NCBI GenBank assembly: GCA_018402135.1
Contig: JAGYJF010000005.1
Span: 310,001 to 374,000 of the forward strand
Direction: 5' to 3'
DNA from: Flavobacteriaceae bacterium
GTDB taxonomy: Bacteria > Bacteroidota > Bacteroidia > Flavobacteriales > Flavobacteriaceae
Length of the DNA: 64,000 nucleotides
Made by a program: the position numbers and the translations under genes. The notes under the pieces were generated by a model. That model saw only the letters and a list, made by a program, of their open reading frames with translations. It did no database searches and had not been told where the DNA came from. Every line of letters starts with the position of its first letter. Positions within the stretch are counted from its first letter, which is position 1. Shown piece by piece: positions 34,713 through 45,010 of this stretch.

Positions 34713-36500
34713 TCAATCCTTTTTGTTACTTATTTTTGGCTGAACTTTATCCTGCTTCAAAATAGTATCTGTTTCTTTTGTCGGTATTTGTCTTGCCGCT
34801 TTACTTGTAGTGTCGTCTTTATCTTTTTTCGTGGCTTCAACACGTTCCATTAAAGCTTCATCAAAAAATTCTTCCTGCGGAATATATTCATCAAGACCTC
34901 GAATCACTGGTAAAATTAAAGGCGGATCGTCCTTAAATAAATCCTCAACACTCATGGGTTGTTCTTCTCCTCGCCAATCAAAGCCTCGAAACAAACGGGC
35001 GTTTTTAGGAAAGTCTTCTTCTGGGTAAATCATCCCGTCAATTTGTTTCAACTTGCTGATTTCAGTAATCTCACTTTCCTCAATTTGAATGTTGATGGTA
35101 GCAGATTTTGACTTGTCTATTCCAACCAATTCATTTTCGTCATTATAAGCGTAATAAATCACTTCAGCATTTTTTATAATGTCAACGTTATAAAGTTCAT
35201 TATCTTTAAACAAACCAATTAGAACCTGACCTTTAATTTGATTATAACCATCACTTAAACTGTCTTTGCTAATCAAGAACGCATTATTGAATACCTTTAA
35301 AGAATCTAGTTTTTCGGTTTCAACATTAGAAATAAGATGAATGGTGTCGCCCGTCATTTGGTTTCCCATATTCCACAAAATAGGTTTTCGTGCAGTGCTA
35401 AAAGCGTCGCCAGACGAAAATCGTTTTAGGTTAATCATTTGGGTTAATCCTTTTTTATGATTAACATGAACCGAATCGGCTTTTCCTGAAAGGTCACTTT
35501 TAAAAATCCTAACGTTGTAGAATGCACGTGTAATTCTATGATCCTCAGGTCCCGTAAGCATTAGGGTATCACTCCGCATGTAAATGGAGTCCTTATCCTG
35601 AACCGATATAGCCAAAGCGCGTTTGGTTATAAAGACAGAATCTTTTTCTCTGAAAACTTCGGCGTAATGTCCTCTAACAATGCTATTATTAATGGTATCT
35701 GTTACGGTGATATTATTTGTTGCTGAAGCAAAACTCGTATTTCTATTGAAATAGATGCTATCGCCGACAACCACCCGATTATCATAATCTATTCTTGAAT
35801 TTTTTATAAAAAAACCAGTATCATTATTGGTGTTATAAAAGCCGCGTTCGCAATAAATGGTACTCGTTTCTCCTTCAATGGTTGATGGTCCGTACATGTA
35901 AGCATGACCGTTTTCGGTAAAAAAATCTAAACGGTTTGTTTTTAAAACATATTCAGGGTTTACCAAAACGACATTGTCCACAAATTGATATTTTTTACTG
36001 GACATATAATATCTGCCAATGGTGCTGTTTATGGTTCCAGAGGTATCTCTTACCACTTTTCCTCCAGTTGTGTAATAAGCTTGTTGCTTGGTTCTGTCAA
36101 AATAAAGCTTGTCTGTAGTAAGTACTGACTGTGGTTCGGTTAAAACGACATTACCACTTGCGAAGGCTAACTGTGTTTTACCGCTATATTCGGCATATTT
36201 GGAGGTCATATTTATAGTGTCGCCCTGTTGCATATTTACATTACTGAAGGCTTCAATAAAATCTTCATTCTCGTAGTACAAGGCTTTGTCGCAGTATAAA
36301 TTAACACCTTCATGTATAAAATGAACTTGCTGTGAATTATCTCTTCTGAATTCCCGAACGCCTTCACCAAGTTCCGGACTAGTGACCGCAAAACCAGAAT
36401 ACATAATTTTTATGCGCTTTTGTTCTTGTGCATTCGCATTGAACACAAAAAGCCATAAAAAAATGAGAATTAAAATTCTGACGTGTTTCAAAAGCAGCAC
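34713..36500 (-). CDS. OstA-like protein (LptA/LptD-N type LPS transport)
   Basis: 595 residues: signal peptide at about 1-25 (LILIFLWLFVFNANAQ), then a long run of beta-jellyroll OstA repeats (VHFIHEGVNLYCDKALYY, GNVVLTEPQSVLTTDKLYFD, YQFVDNVVLVNPEYVLKT, YMYGPSTIEGETSTIYCERG). The C-terminal ~100 residues are Pro/Asp/Lys rich. It probably bridges the periplasm in LPS export. The only in-frame initiators before the signal peptide are GTG (36500) and TTG (36491); a stop lies three codons upstream and no ATG occurs before residue 33, so the start is non-ATG. Confidence 0.85.
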   Translation of the reverse strand: MLLLKHVRILILIFLWLFVFNANAQEQKRIKIMYSGFAVTSPELGEGVREFRRDNSQQVHFIHEGVNLYCDKALYYENEDFIEAFSNVNMQQGDTINMTSKYAEYSGKTQLAFASGNVVLTEPQSVLTTDKLYFDRTKQQAYYTTGGKVVRDTSGTINSTIGRYYMSSKKYQFVDNVVLVNPEYVLKTNRLDFFTENGHAYMYGPSTIEGETSTIYCERGFYNTNNDTGFFIKNSRIDYDNRVVVGDSIYFNRNTSFASATNNITVTDTINNSIVRGHYAEVFREKDSVFITKRALAISVQDKDSIYMRSDTLMLTGPEDHRITRAFYNVRIFKSDLSGKADSVHVNHKKGLTQMINLKRFSSGDAFSTARKPILWNMGNQMTGDTIHLISNVETEKLDSLKVFNNAFLISKDSLSDGYNQIKGQVLIGLFKDNELYNVDIIKNAEVIYYAYNDENELVGIDKSKSATINIQIEESEITEISKLKQIDGMIYPEEDFPKNARLFRGFDWRGEEQPMSVEDLFKDDPPLILPVIRGLDEYIPQEEFFDEALMERVEATKKDKDDTTSKAARQIPTKETDTILKQDKVQPKISNKKD

Positions 36501-36579
36501 TTTTTTTTAAGATAACTTCAATAAGTATCTTAAATTATAGATTAACATATTTTTTAACAGACTTGAAGCAGTTATGTAC

Positions 36580-37851
36580 TTATCTAACAATGGTTTGTTT
36601 TCGGTCTGGACCAACAGATACAATGGTAATAGGAATATTTAACTCCTGCTCTAAAAAGGCAATATAGTCGTTAAGTTCTTGTGGTAACTCTTCTCCTTTG
36701 CTCATACCAGTAAGATCGGCTTGCCATCCTTTAAATTCACTGTAAATAGGTTTGATGTTTTCTGCTTCAATATTGTAAGGTAAATGGGTGATGGTGTCAC
36801 CTTTGTATTTATAAGCTGTGCAAACCTTTAGCATATCAAAGCCTGAAAGCACATCACCTTTCATCATGATGAGTTGGGTAACTCCATTAATTTGGCATGC
36901 GTATTTTAAAGCCACCAAATCTAACCAGCCGCAACGTCGTGCGCGTCCTGTGGTAGCTCCAAACTCATTACCAACACGTCCCATGGTTTCTCCGTATTCG
37001 TCAAAAAGTTCAGTAGGAAATGGACCAGAACCAACTCTAGTGGTGTACGCTTTAAAAATCCCAAAAACATCACCAATGGCACTTGGCGGAATACCTAGCC
37101 CTGTACAGGCGCCGGCAGCTGTGGTATTAGATGATGTTACAAACGGATAGGTGCCAAAATCGATATCTAATAACGAACCCTGAGCACCTTCAGCTAAAAT
37201 AGTTTTCCCTTGTTGTTGGGCTTGGTAAATATATTCTTCTGAATCTATGAATTGAAGTGATTTTAATGTTTTTACGGCCTCAAAAAACTCAGCTTCCAGT
37301 TCATCTAAATTATATTGTACATCTACATTGTAGAATGCAATCAAAGCTTCGTGCTTATTAGCTAAGGCACGATATTTTAACTTCCAGTCAGCAAGTTCTA
37401 AATCTCCAACTCTTATCCCGTTTCGTCCAGTTTTATCCATGTAGGTTGGGCCAATTCCTTTAAGAGTTGAACCTATTTTTGCCTTTCCTTTAGAAGTTTC
37501 GCTCGCGGCGTCTAGCAGTCGATGGGTTGGCAGAATAATGTGAGCTTTCCTTGATATCACCAAAGATTTTTGGTAAGGTACCTTTTGTGCGTCAAGTTTT
37601 TCAAGTTCTTTTTTAAAAATAACTGGATCTATCACCACACCATTACCAACAATGTTGATGGTATTGTCGTGAAATATTCCAGACGGAATGGTATGCAATA
37701 CGTGTTTTTGTCCGTTGAAAACAAGGGTATGACCTGCATTTGGACCGCCTTGAAAACGTGCAATAATGTCGTATTTAGATGTGAAAACGTCAACAATTTT
37801 TCCTTTGCCTTCGTCTCCCCATTGTAAGCCAAGTAGTAAATCTACTGCCAT
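36580..37851 (-). CDS. purA: Adenylosuccinate synthetase
   Basis: First committed step of AMP synthesis from IMP, GTP and aspartate. 423 residues with LLGLQWGDEGKGKIVD, FQGGPNAGHTL, GIGPTYMDKTGRNGIRVGDL, TTGRARRCGWLDLVALKYA and the C-terminal VSVGPDRKQTIV, all intact. Downstream of the Fur-family gene by 9 bases, so probably co-transcribed with it. Confidence 0.97.
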   Translation of the reverse strand: MAVDLLLGLQWGDEGKGKIVDVFTSKYDIIARFQGGPNAGHTLVFNGQKHVLHTIPSGIFHDNTINIVGNGVVIDPVIFKKELEKLDAQKVPYQKSLVISRKAHIILPTHRLLDAASETSKGKAKIGSTLKGIGPTYMDKTGRNGIRVGDLELADWKLKYRALANKHEALIAFYNVDVQYNLDELEAEFFEAVKTLKSLQFIDSEEYIYQAQQQGKTILAEGAQGSLLDIDFGTYPFVTSSNTTAAGACTGLGIPPSAIGDVFGIFKAYTTRVGSGPFPTELFDEYGETMGRVGNEFGATTGRARRCGWLDLVALKYACQINGVTQLIMMKGDVLSGFDMLKVCTAYKYKGDTITHLPYNIEAENIKPIYSEFKGWQADLTGMSKGEELPQELNDYIAFLEQELNIPITIVSVGPDRKQTIVR

Positions 37852-37860
37852 GTAATTAAA

Positions 37861-38313
37861 TTATTTGGTTGTTTTTCTAGTTCCGTAAAAGTAGAGTGAA
37901 TGGTTATTAATTTCAATATCGAAAACCTCTTCTATGGTTTTTTTGATAGATTGAATTCGTGGGTCGCAAAACTCCATAACTTCACCAGTATCCGTAAGAA
38001 TAACGTGGTCGTGCTGCTTGTCGAAATAAGATTTTTCGTAATGTGCTTGACTCTGTCCAAACTGATGCTTGCGCACCAATGCGCATTCTAAAAGAAGTTC
38101 TATAGTATTGTAAAGCGTTGCGCGACTTACACGATAGTTTTTATTCTTCATATTAATGTAGAGTGATTCTATATCAAAATGCTCGTTACTATCATAAATT
38201 TCTTGAAGTATTGCGTAGCGTTCCGGCGTTTTGCGGTGGCCTTTGTCTTCTAGAAATTTGGTAAAAACATTTTTTACTATTTCTTGATTGCTATGCTTTG
38301 TTCTTTCACTCAT
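37861..38313 (-). CDS. Fur family transcriptional regulator
   Basis: 150 residues. Winged helix with [29 protein letters not shown] and [16 protein letters not shown] (recognition helix), then the dimer domain with [15 protein letters not shown]. The HxH and Glu metal ligands of the regulatory site look present, but the CxxC of the structural zinc site seen in E. coli Fur (LDCGEV) is replaced by LTDTGEV and no C-terminal CxxC exists. Start: ATG at 38313, four codons inside the longest frame (its upstream initiator is TTG). Whether it senses iron, peroxide or zinc is unknown. Confidence 0.88.
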   Translation of the reverse strand: MSERTKHSNQEIVKNVFTKFLEDKGHRKTPERYAILQEIYDSNEHFDIESLYINMKNKNYRVSRATLYNTIELLLECALVRKHQFGQSQAHYEKSYFDKQHDHVILTDTGEVMEFCDPRIQSIKKTIEEVFDIEINNHSLYFYGTRKTTK

Positions 38314-38338
38314 AATTAGATGCAAATTTACACTTTTT

Positions 38339-40564
38339 TTACACGCGGGTTACCTTATGAATTCCATTAATTTTTTTCAAATTATCCATAAGTTTTTTCA
38401 ACATATTTATATTTTTTACGACCACTGTAATTTTGCCGTTAAATACGCCGCTATCACTGTCGAAGCTCAAACTTTTCATATTAACATGCATGTTTTGAGA
38501 TATCAATTTAGTGATTTCATTAACCAATCCTAAATTATCAATACCTGAAAGTGTAATTTGGGATGTGTATTCCTGTTGCGAAGAATCTATCCATTTAGCC
38601 TGCATAATTCTATAGGCATAGTTAGATTGTAGGCTAAGGGCATTGGGACAGGTTTTTTTATGAACTTTAATACCTTCGTTGATGGTAAGAAATCCAAACA
38701 CATCATCTCCAGGTATAGGATTACAGCAATTGGCAATTTTATAATCTAGTTTTTGTTCATCTTTACCAAAAACCAGCATGTCGTATTTGGATGTAATTTC
38801 ATCTCTATCAATATCTTTAGGAGTATCTGGTTTTCGAGAAATTTTACTTTTTAGATAACTCACAAAGGCACTACTTCGCGAAGCTACAAATGCCTTCAAC
38901 ATGGTGTTGTCTATACTGCCATTCCCAACTCGGTAAAATAAATCTTGGGAGGTGCTTAACTTAAAGTAAGTCACCATTTCGTTTACCGATTTTTCATTCA
39001 AAATAATTTTGAGCGATTTAAGCTTTCGGCGTAATATTTCTTTACCATCTTCGGCAATATCTTTTTTCTCAGCGTTGAGTGAAGATTTTATTTTGCCACG
39101 TGCTCGAGCCGTGGTGGCATAATCTAACCAGTTGGCATTTGGTTTGACATTTTCTGAAGTTAATATTTCAATACGGTCACCACTCTGCATCACGTGACTC
39201 AAAGGCACTAATTTACCATTTACCTTTGCACCACGTGTCTTTAATCCAACTTCGGTGTGAATGCTAAATGCAAAATCTAAAGGTGTTGCGCCTTTTGGCA
39301 AAGAGATTAAATCTCCCTTAGGAGAAAACACAAATATCTCTTTTGAATATAAGTTGAGTTTAAATTGTTCAACAAAATCTACAGCATTCGTTTCATTGTT
39401 TTCTAAGGCAACTTGAAGCTTCTCTATCCAATTATCTAAAACATCTTCTTCCTGTTCTTGTCTACCAGAAGCACCTTGTTTGTATTTAAAGTGAGCCGCA
39501 TACCCTTTTTCGGCTATTTCATTCATGCGTTCGCTTCTTACCTGAACCTCTACCCAGCGGCTTTTAGGGCCAACCACAGTAATATGCAAGGCTTCGTATC
39601 CAGTTGACTTTGGTGAAGAAATCCAATCTCTTAATCGCACTGGGTTGGGTGTAAAATGGTCTGTTACTATCGAATATATTTTCCAAGCTAGAAATTTTTC
39701 GTTTGAAGCATCTGATTTATAAATGATTCTTACCGCAAATTTGTCGTAAACTTCATCAAATGACACACCTTGTTTGAGCATTTTTTGCCGAATGGAATAA
39801 ATAGACTTTGGTCGACCTTTAATCTCATAGTTCAATCCTTCTTTATCAAGTGAATCGACAATAACTCGGGAAAAGTCTTGGATGTAGGCATCTTGTTCTT
39901 CTTTGCTTTCCTGCATTCTATTCAGAATATCATAATACACTTCAGGTTCGGTGTATTTTAATCCTAAATCTTCAAGTTCTGTTTTGATGTTGTAAAGTCC
40001 AATTTTATGGGCTAAAGGTGCGTAGATATAAAGTGTTTCCGAGGCAATTTTCACCTGCTTATCCGAGCGCATGGATTCCATGGTTTGCATGTTGTGCAAA
40101 CGGTCTGCAATCTTAATAATAATAACCCTAACGTCATCGTTAAGAGTTAGTAGCATTTTTCTAAAATTTTCCGCTTGCATAGATACATCGGTACCTTTAT
40201 CTAAGCGAGAAATTTTGGTTAAGCCATCCACGATTTTTGCCACAGTTTCGCCAAATAATCGCTCAATGTCAGACAGGTTATAGTCGTCGTTATCTTCAAC
40301 TACGTCATGGAGTAAAGCTGAGGCTATAGAAATAGCGTCTAAGCCAATTTCCTGAGCCACTATTTTTGCGACTGCAATTGGATGAAAAATATAGGCTTCG
40401 CCTGATTTGCGACGTTGATTTTTATGAGCATCTACAGCTACATCAAAAGCTGCTCTTATAAGTTTTTTATCGTCGGTGGAAAGTGTGCGATAACTAACTT
40501 TTAAAAGCTCTTTGTAAGCTTTAGCAATTCTAGCATTTTCTTGTTCTATATCAACTTCTATCAT
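38339..40564 (-). CDS. spoT: RelA/SpoT family (p)ppGpp synthetase/hydrolase
   Basis: 741 residues with the long-RSH layout: HD hydrolase (HDVVED, H86-D91, intact), synthetase domain ([44 protein letters not shown]), TGS domain ([31 protein letters not shown]) and a C-terminal ACT domain. Both active sites look complete, so it is likely bifunctional and controls the stringent response. The fur-purA pair follows after 25 bases. Confidence 0.95.
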   Translation of the reverse strand: MIEVDIEQENARIAKAYKELLKVSYRTLSTDDKKLIRAAFDVAVDAHKNQRRKSGEAYIFHPIAVAKIVAQEIGLDAISIASALLHDVVEDNDDYNLSDIERLFGETVAKIVDGLTKISRLDKGTDVSMQAENFRKMLLTLNDDVRVIIIKIADRLHNMQTMESMRSDKQVKIASETLYIYAPLAHKIGLYNIKTELEDLGLKYTEPEVYYDILNRMQESKEEQDAYIQDFSRVIVDSLDKEGLNYEIKGRPKSIYSIRQKMLKQGVSFDEVYDKFAVRIIYKSDASNEKFLAWKIYSIVTDHFTPNPVRLRDWISSPKSTGYEALHITVVGPKSRWVEVQVRSERMNEIAEKGYAAHFKYKQGASGRQEQEEDVLDNWIEKLQVALENNETNAVDFVEQFKLNLYSKEIFVFSPKGDLISLPKGATPLDFAFSIHTEVGLKTRGAKVNGKLVPLSHVMQSGDRIEILTSENVKPNANWLDYATTARARGKIKSSLNAEKKDIAEDGKEILRRKLKSLKIILNEKSVNEMVTYFKLSTSQDLFYRVGNGSIDNTMLKAFVASRSSAFVSYLKSKISRKPDTPKDIDRDEITSKYDMLVFGKDEQKLDYKIANCCNPIPGDDVFGFLTINEGIKVHKKTCPNALSLQSNYAYRIMQAKWIDSSQQEYTSQITLSGIDNLGLVNEITKLISQNMHVNMKSLSFDSDSGVFNGKITVVVKNINMLKKLMDNLKKINGIHKVTRV

Positions 40565-40583
40565 AAGTCTAAGTTACATTAAA

Positions 40584-40591
40584 CAAAATTA
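40584..40591 (-). promoter_or_regulatory. -7 promoter box (TAATTTTG) for spoT
   Basis: The minus strand reads TAATTTTG 20 bases before the ATG at 40564, matching TAnnTTTG. It would drive spoT and possibly the fur-purA genes downstream. Confidence 0.45.
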
Positions 40592-40641
40592 ATCCACAAC
40601 AGTTTTTTAGTTTTTGAAATGGTTAAAGACGATTGTATAAG

Positions 40642-41874
40642 TCAATTTTTAAGATTCTTAATGCGTTCTAAAAGTGTTGGATGTGAATAGTGCATAAAAA
40701 CATAGGCAGGATGAGGCGTTAAATTACTTAAACTGTTTTTTGACAATTTTTTTAAGCCCGAAATAAGAGGTTCGGCCTTATAAGTTGATCTGGCGTAATT
40801 ATCAGCTTGGTATTCAAACACACGTGAAATGTAATTCATAAACAGGCCTGTGATTTCAGATATAGGACTGTACAATAACCCAAATGCGATTAAACCTGCG
40901 TGAAAACTAGGAACACTTACTCCAATGGCATTAGACAGTAACGGATTTGATACAAAAATTGATAAAATGTACAAGGTCAGTCCTGTTAATAGTATGGATG
41001 TGAAAAGATTAAAAATGATGTGCTTTCGCTTGTAATGGCCAACTTCATGAGCTAGAACGGCTACAATTTCTTCTTCATTTAAATCATTAACTAAGGTATC
41101 GTATAAGGTAATTCGCTTCTCTCTACCGAAACCCGAAAAATAGGCATTGGCCTTGGTGCTGCGTTTAGAACCGTCTATCACAAAAATATTTTTTAAACTA
41201 AATCCAACCGAAGCCGCATAATCTGAAATTTTATCTCGTAAACTTCCTGTTTCAAGTGGCGTTTGTTTGTTGAAAAGTGGCACGATCAATTTCGCATAAA
41301 ACATATTCATGACAACGGTAAAGGCTATAATTACAGCCCAGGAATATAACCAAAAATGCTCTTGAGTAATTTGATAAAACCAAACGATTAATGCAATTAT
41401 ACCACCGCCAATAACAACCATCATAAGTAAGCCTTTTAATTTATCCTTAAAATAAGTGAGCTTGGTGGTTTTGTTAAATCCAAAGCGCTCCTCAATTACA
41501 AAAGTTTGGTAGTAGCTAAATGGCATCGAAATTATATCACTTGCAATCATAATGATTCCGAAGAAAATTAACGCGACCATAATGGTATTTTCGCTATAAC
41601 TTCTTGCTATATTGTCAACATATTCAAATCCGTCAAAAACTAAAAACCCTATGGTTAAAACAAAGGAAAATACAGAACTCCAAATACCAAATTTGTAATT
41701 CACCAATTTGTATTTCATAGATTTTTCGTAGGCATCAAGCTCGTAAACATCGTTTAATTCTTCAGGAATTGTATCTTTATAATGTTTGGCATTCAACGCA
41801 TCTAATATTTTATCAATGATGAAGTTGATGCTAATAATGCCAATAATGATATAAAAAAGTGTATTTGCTGTCAT
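40642..41874 (-). CDS. M48 family zinc metallopeptidase (CAAX protease-like)
   Basis: 410-residue membrane protease of the Ste24/CAAX prenyl protease 1 type. Several hydrophobic helices surround the zinc motif AVLAHEVGHYKRKHIIF (HExxH), with the third ligand in YISRVFEYQADNYA. GSKRSTKANAYFSGFGREKRITLYD is the family's conserved loop before the active site. Likely role: quality control of membrane proteins. It follows the RNA methyltransferase gene by 6 bases. Confidence 0.92.
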   Translation of the reverse strand: MTANTLFYIIIGIISINFIIDKILDALNAKHYKDTIPEELNDVYELDAYEKSMKYKLVNYKFGIWSSVFSFVLTIGFLVFDGFEYVDNIARSYSENTIMVALIFFGIIMIASDIISMPFSYYQTFVIEERFGFNKTTKLTYFKDKLKGLLMMVVIGGGIIALIVWFYQITQEHFWLYSWAVIIAFTVVMNMFYAKLIVPLFNKQTPLETGSLRDKISDYAASVGFSLKNIFVIDGSKRSTKANAYFSGFGREKRITLYDTLVNDLNEEEIVAVLAHEVGHYKRKHIIFNLFTSILLTGLTLYILSIFVSNPLLSNAIGVSVPSFHAGLIAFGLLYSPISEITGLFMNYISRVFEYQADNYARSTYKAEPLISGLKKLSKNSLSNLTPHPAYVFMHYSHPTLLERIKNLKN

Positions 41875-41880
41875 AAGAGG

Positions 41881-42678
41881 TTATTTAAAATTACGTTGGC
41901 GTTTGGCTTCGAAAATCAAAATTCCAGCAGCGACAGAAACGTTCATAGAATCAATTTCACCTTGCATAGGAATCACAATATTGTGCGTTGAATGACGAAG
42001 CCAGTCCGCACTCAATCCCGAATCTTCAGTGCCAACTACAATAGCACAAGATTGGGTAAAATCCTGATTGCTATATAACTCCGAAGTTTGTAAAGCCGCA
42101 CAAAAAATTGAAATATAATGTTTTTGTAAAAAACTAATAACCTCTTGTGTAGTGCCAGTGGCGATTTGGTTGGTAAAAAGACATCCAACGCTGCTTCTCA
42201 CAATATTAGGATTGTATAAATCGGTTTTTGGATTACATATAATTACGGCATCAATCGCCGCCGCATCTGCTGTGCGAAGCAATGCGCCAATATTTCCTGG
42301 TTTTTCAGGAGCTTCGGCCACCAAAATTAATGGTGCATCTTTTTTAAATTTAATAGAATCTAAGGTATGGGGTTTGATTTCGGCAATAGCTAAAACGCCT
42401 TCAGTGGTGCCGCGATGTGCAATTTTTTGAAAGACTTCACCAGTTATTTCAATGATATCTATATGGTAATGTTGAAAGGATAAAGCTTCGGTTTCAGAAA
42501 ATAATTCTGGATTAAAAAGTAATGTTTTAATTTTATAACCACCGCGAATGGCAAGCGATAGCTCACGCTTTCCTTCAATTAAGAACAACCCCGTATCTCT
42601 TCGCGTCTTCGATTTGTCTTTTAATTGTAAAAGGGATTTAATGAAAGGGTTTTGTGAACTGGTTATTTTTTTAATCAT
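41881..42678 (-). CDS. TrmH/SpoU family RNA 2'-O-methyltransferase
   Basis: 265 residues. An N-terminal substrate-binding domain (TGLFLIEGKRELSLAI) precedes a SPOUT knot domain with motif 1 PEKPGNIGALLRTADAA, motif 2 CAIVVGTEDSGLS and motif 3 VIPMQGEIDSMNVSVAAGILIFE. Acts on a ribose of tRNA or 23S rRNA; the exact nucleotide cannot be read from sequence. Co-transcribed with the M48 gene. Confidence 0.93.
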   Translation of the reverse strand: MIKKITSSQNPFIKSLLQLKDKSKTRRDTGLFLIEGKRELSLAIRGGYKIKTLLFNPELFSETEALSFQHYHIDIIEITGEVFQKIAHRGTTEGVLAIAEIKPHTLDSIKFKKDAPLILVAEAPEKPGNIGALLRTADAAAIDAVIICNPKTDLYNPNIVRSSVGCLFTNQIATGTTQEVISFLQKHYISIFCAALQTSELYSNQDFTQSCAIVVGTEDSGLSADWLRHSTHNIVIPMQGEIDSMNVSVAAGILIFEAKRQRNFK

Positions 42679-42726
42679 GATGGTTTAAAAGTGATTGCTG
42701 TGAAATTAATTGTATTTAATGTGGTA

Positions 42727-42734
42727 CAAAGATA
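42727..42734 (-). promoter_or_regulatory. -7 promoter box (TATCTTTG) for the TrmH-M48 operon
   Basis: The minus strand reads TATCTTTG, identical to the boxes at 8754 and 12317, 48 bases before the ATG at 42678. No clear -33 TTG at the usual spacing. Confidence 0.45.
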
Positions 42735-42855
42735 TTTGATTCAAGCGATATTTTATCATTACTGAATTTAAGGATACCGAGAACTTTCATTTGTAAATAG
42801 GAAATCACCAACATAATAAATACCTTTAGAGTTAAATTTCCCAGATTCTTAAACT

Positions 42856-43641
42856 ATGATTAAAAAATTAGTATTGTTGTTATTATTTGTAGGCTTCAGT
42901 TCATGTGAAGAAAAATCAGAAGAAAACCAAACTACAGCGACTAATCCAAACGAGACTTCAAGCAGATACCCAACTGTGCTTCAAAATATTTTTAAGGCAC
43001 ATGGTGGTTTGAATACTTGGAATTCTATGAATTCCCTCCAATTTTCTTTCGATAAATTAGATCATGTTGAAATACATACAACTGATTTAAAATCGCGTAA
43101 AGCCTTTATAGAAAGTTCGGCATACACGATTGGATTTGATGGCGAAAATGCTTGGATCAAGGATGATAATAACAAATTTAATGGCAACGCAAGTTTTTAT
43201 TATAATTTGATGTTTTATTTTTATGCGATGCCATTTGTGATTTCAGACCCTGGTGTATTTTATACTGAAAGAAAAGATACCACCTTAGAATTTCAAACTT
43301 ATGGTACGCTTCATATCGGTTTTAGCCGGAGTGTTGGTGCTTCACCAAAAGACGAGTACATAATTTTCTACAACAAGAAAACATTTGAAATGGCTTGGTT
43401 GGGTTATACCGTAACTTATTTCGATAGAAAACGAAGCACGGAATGGCACTTCATAAAATATGATAATTGGCAAACCATTAACGGATTGAAATTGCCAAAA
43501 ACCTTAATATGGTACCAAACTGAAAATGACAAACCTCAAAACTCCATAAACAAAGTTGAATTTTTTGATGTGAGTGTTACGTCAGAAACCAAAAACCCGA
43601 GCTTTTTTCAACCTATTGAAGGCAGTATATTTGTAGAATAA
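42856..43641 (+). CDS. Lipoprotein of unknown function (DUF6503-like)
   Basis: 261 residues. Lipobox GFSSC (Cys17) after a hydrophobic stretch, then an acidic linker (EEKSEENQ). The remainder (YPTVLQNIFKAHGGLNTWNSMNSLQFSFDK, EIHTTDLKSRKAFIES, TEWHFIKYDNWQTINGLKLPKTL) resembles an outer-membrane lipoprotein-sorting/DUF6503 beta-sheet cup that may hold a hydrophobic ligand. Placement in DUF6503 is from memory and moderately sure; function unknown. Monocistronic, ended by a strong hairpin. Confidence 0.75.
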   Translation: MIKKLVLLLLFVGFSSCEEKSEENQTTATNPNETSSRYPTVLQNIFKAHGGLNTWNSMNSLQFSFDKLDHVEIHTTDLKSRKAFIESSAYTIGFDGENAWIKDDNNKFNGNASFYYNLMFYFYAMPFVISDPGVFYTERKDTTLEFQTYGTLHIGFSRSVGASPKDEYIIFYNKKTFEMAWLGYTVTYFDRKRSTEWHFIKYDNWQTINGLKLPKTLIWYQTENDKPQNSINKVEFFDVSVTSETKNPSFFQPIEGSIFVE

Positions 43642-43676
43642 AAAAAGTCTGCGTTTAATTTAAAAGCAGACTTTTT
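43642..43676. terminator. Bidirectional terminator between the lipoprotein and amidohydrolase genes
   Basis: An 11-bp perfect stem AAAAAGTCTGC / GCAGACTTTTT with a 13-base loop, flanked by A and T runs on both strands. It sits one base after the lipoprotein stop codon and 19 bases before the convergent gene's end. Confidence 0.85.
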
Positions 43677-43695
43677 AAAAATGAATTTCTTTCAA

Positions 43696-44994
43696 CTAAT
43701 CTTCCGAATTGAATTTATTGGAGTAGCGATTGTATAAAGTGGTATGATGACTTTCAAGTGAAATTGCTCTGCCATCAATAAAAGCATGCGAAATAATACT
43801 GCCACGCATATCTAATGCGTCACCTTTAGCAATAAATAGTGTTGCACTTTTACCAACTTCTAAGGTTCCAAACTTGTCTTCAATCCCCAAAATTTTAGCG
43901 GCATTACTGGTTATCATTTTAAGGGCATCCTCTTTTTTCATGCCTTGACCAACTACCTGACCTGCGTAAAAAGGTAGGTTTCGAGTGTTCATGCGCTCCA
44001 TTCTTCCACCTGGATTAATGCTTACTAACAAACCGGCATCGTGTAATAGTTTGGGTAATTTATATGGCAAATCGTAATCATCATCCTCAAAATTAGGGGT
44101 ACTTTGCGTTCTTCCAACTACAACAGGAATATTATGAGCCTTTAAAAAATCGGTTATTTTATAAGCGTGATAACCACCAACTAAAACAACATTTTTTATG
44201 CCAATTTCTTTTGTAAAGGTTATCGCGTCAATAATTTCTTTTTCGCTTTCAGCGCTCACAAATAATTTTTGCGAACCATCAAAAAGCCCTTGTACTGCTT
44301 CAAATGCTAGATTAATGTCAGATGGTTTTGCTTTTGCATAGGTTTGTGCTTGTACAAAAAAGTCTTTAAATTTTTCAATATCGTCTGCATAGCTTTTATT
44401 TGGTTGAAATCCGCGAGGTTCACCTAGCCACCAACGACCACGGCTAAAACTATTGGGCCAGTTCATGTGCAAAGCATCATCAACTTTAACTGCAGCATCT
44501 TCCCAATTCCAAGCATCAAACTGAACTACCGAAGACGTACCACTCAACCTGCCACCTCGTGGTACAATTTGCCCAAGCAACACCCCATTAGGGCGCATAC
44601 TTTCAACTATACGACTTTCAGCATTGTAGGCAATTAAACTTCTGATGTTTGGTGAAATATTCCCTAATTCGTTAACATCCATACTGGCGCGTACTGCGTC
44701 AACTTCGCCCAATCCAAGTGTGCTGTTTACCACTATAAAACCGGGATAAACATGTTTACCATTCGCATTAATAACAGTTCCTTTAGCTGAGACATTGGTT
44801 CCGATTGCTGTAATGATTCCATTTTCGAAAACGATGGTGGCGTTTTCAATAACAGCGCCGTTTCCAACATGCGCAGTTATACCTGTTATGGAAATGGGTT
44901 CTGTTTGTTTGGCTGCTGGTGTTTGCTGAGCAAAAAGAGTGGAGCTAACTATTAGCAGCGTAGTTATTATTATTTTATCAATTATTGATGTCAT
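43696..44994 (-). CDS. Amidohydrolase-like secreted protein lacking the HxH motif
   Basis: 432 residues with a signal peptide (1-22, ending LFAQ). Composite domain frame of imidazolonepropionase-like amidohydrolases (GITAHVGNGAVIENATIVFENGIITAIG; C-terminal ILGIEDKFGTLEVGKSATLFIAKGD). The usual metal-binding HxH after the first beta strand is missing: the site reads VYPGFIVVNSTLGL (82-95). This suggests a non-hydrolytic or partner-dependent protein. It follows the 1004-residue amidohydrolase gene by 16 bases, so the two may form a pair. Confidence 0.85.
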   Translation of the reverse strand: MTSIIDKIIITTLLIVSSTLFAQQTPAAKQTEPISITGITAHVGNGAVIENATIVFENGIITAIGTNVSAKGTVINANGKHVYPGFIVVNSTLGLGEVDAVRASMDVNELGNISPNIRSLIAYNAESRIVESMRPNGVLLGQIVPRGGRLSGTSSVVQFDAWNWEDAAVKVDDALHMNWPNSFSRGRWWLGEPRGFQPNKSYADDIEKFKDFFVQAQTYAKAKPSDINLAFEAVQGLFDGSQKLFVSAESEKEIIDAITFTKEIGIKNVVLVGGYHAYKITDFLKAHNIPVVVGRTQSTPNFEDDDYDLPYKLPKLLHDAGLLVSINPGGRMERMNTRNLPFYAGQVVGQGMKKEDALKMITSNAAKILGIEDKFGTLEVGKSATLFIAKGDALDMRGSIISHAFIDGRAISLESHHTTLYNRYSNKFNSED

Positions 44995-45010
44995 TATGTA
45001 TATTTTTTAA

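Noticed and set aside
36818-37150. 110-codon plus-strand open frame
   Set aside because: Antisense shadow of purA, which is intact and highly conserved.
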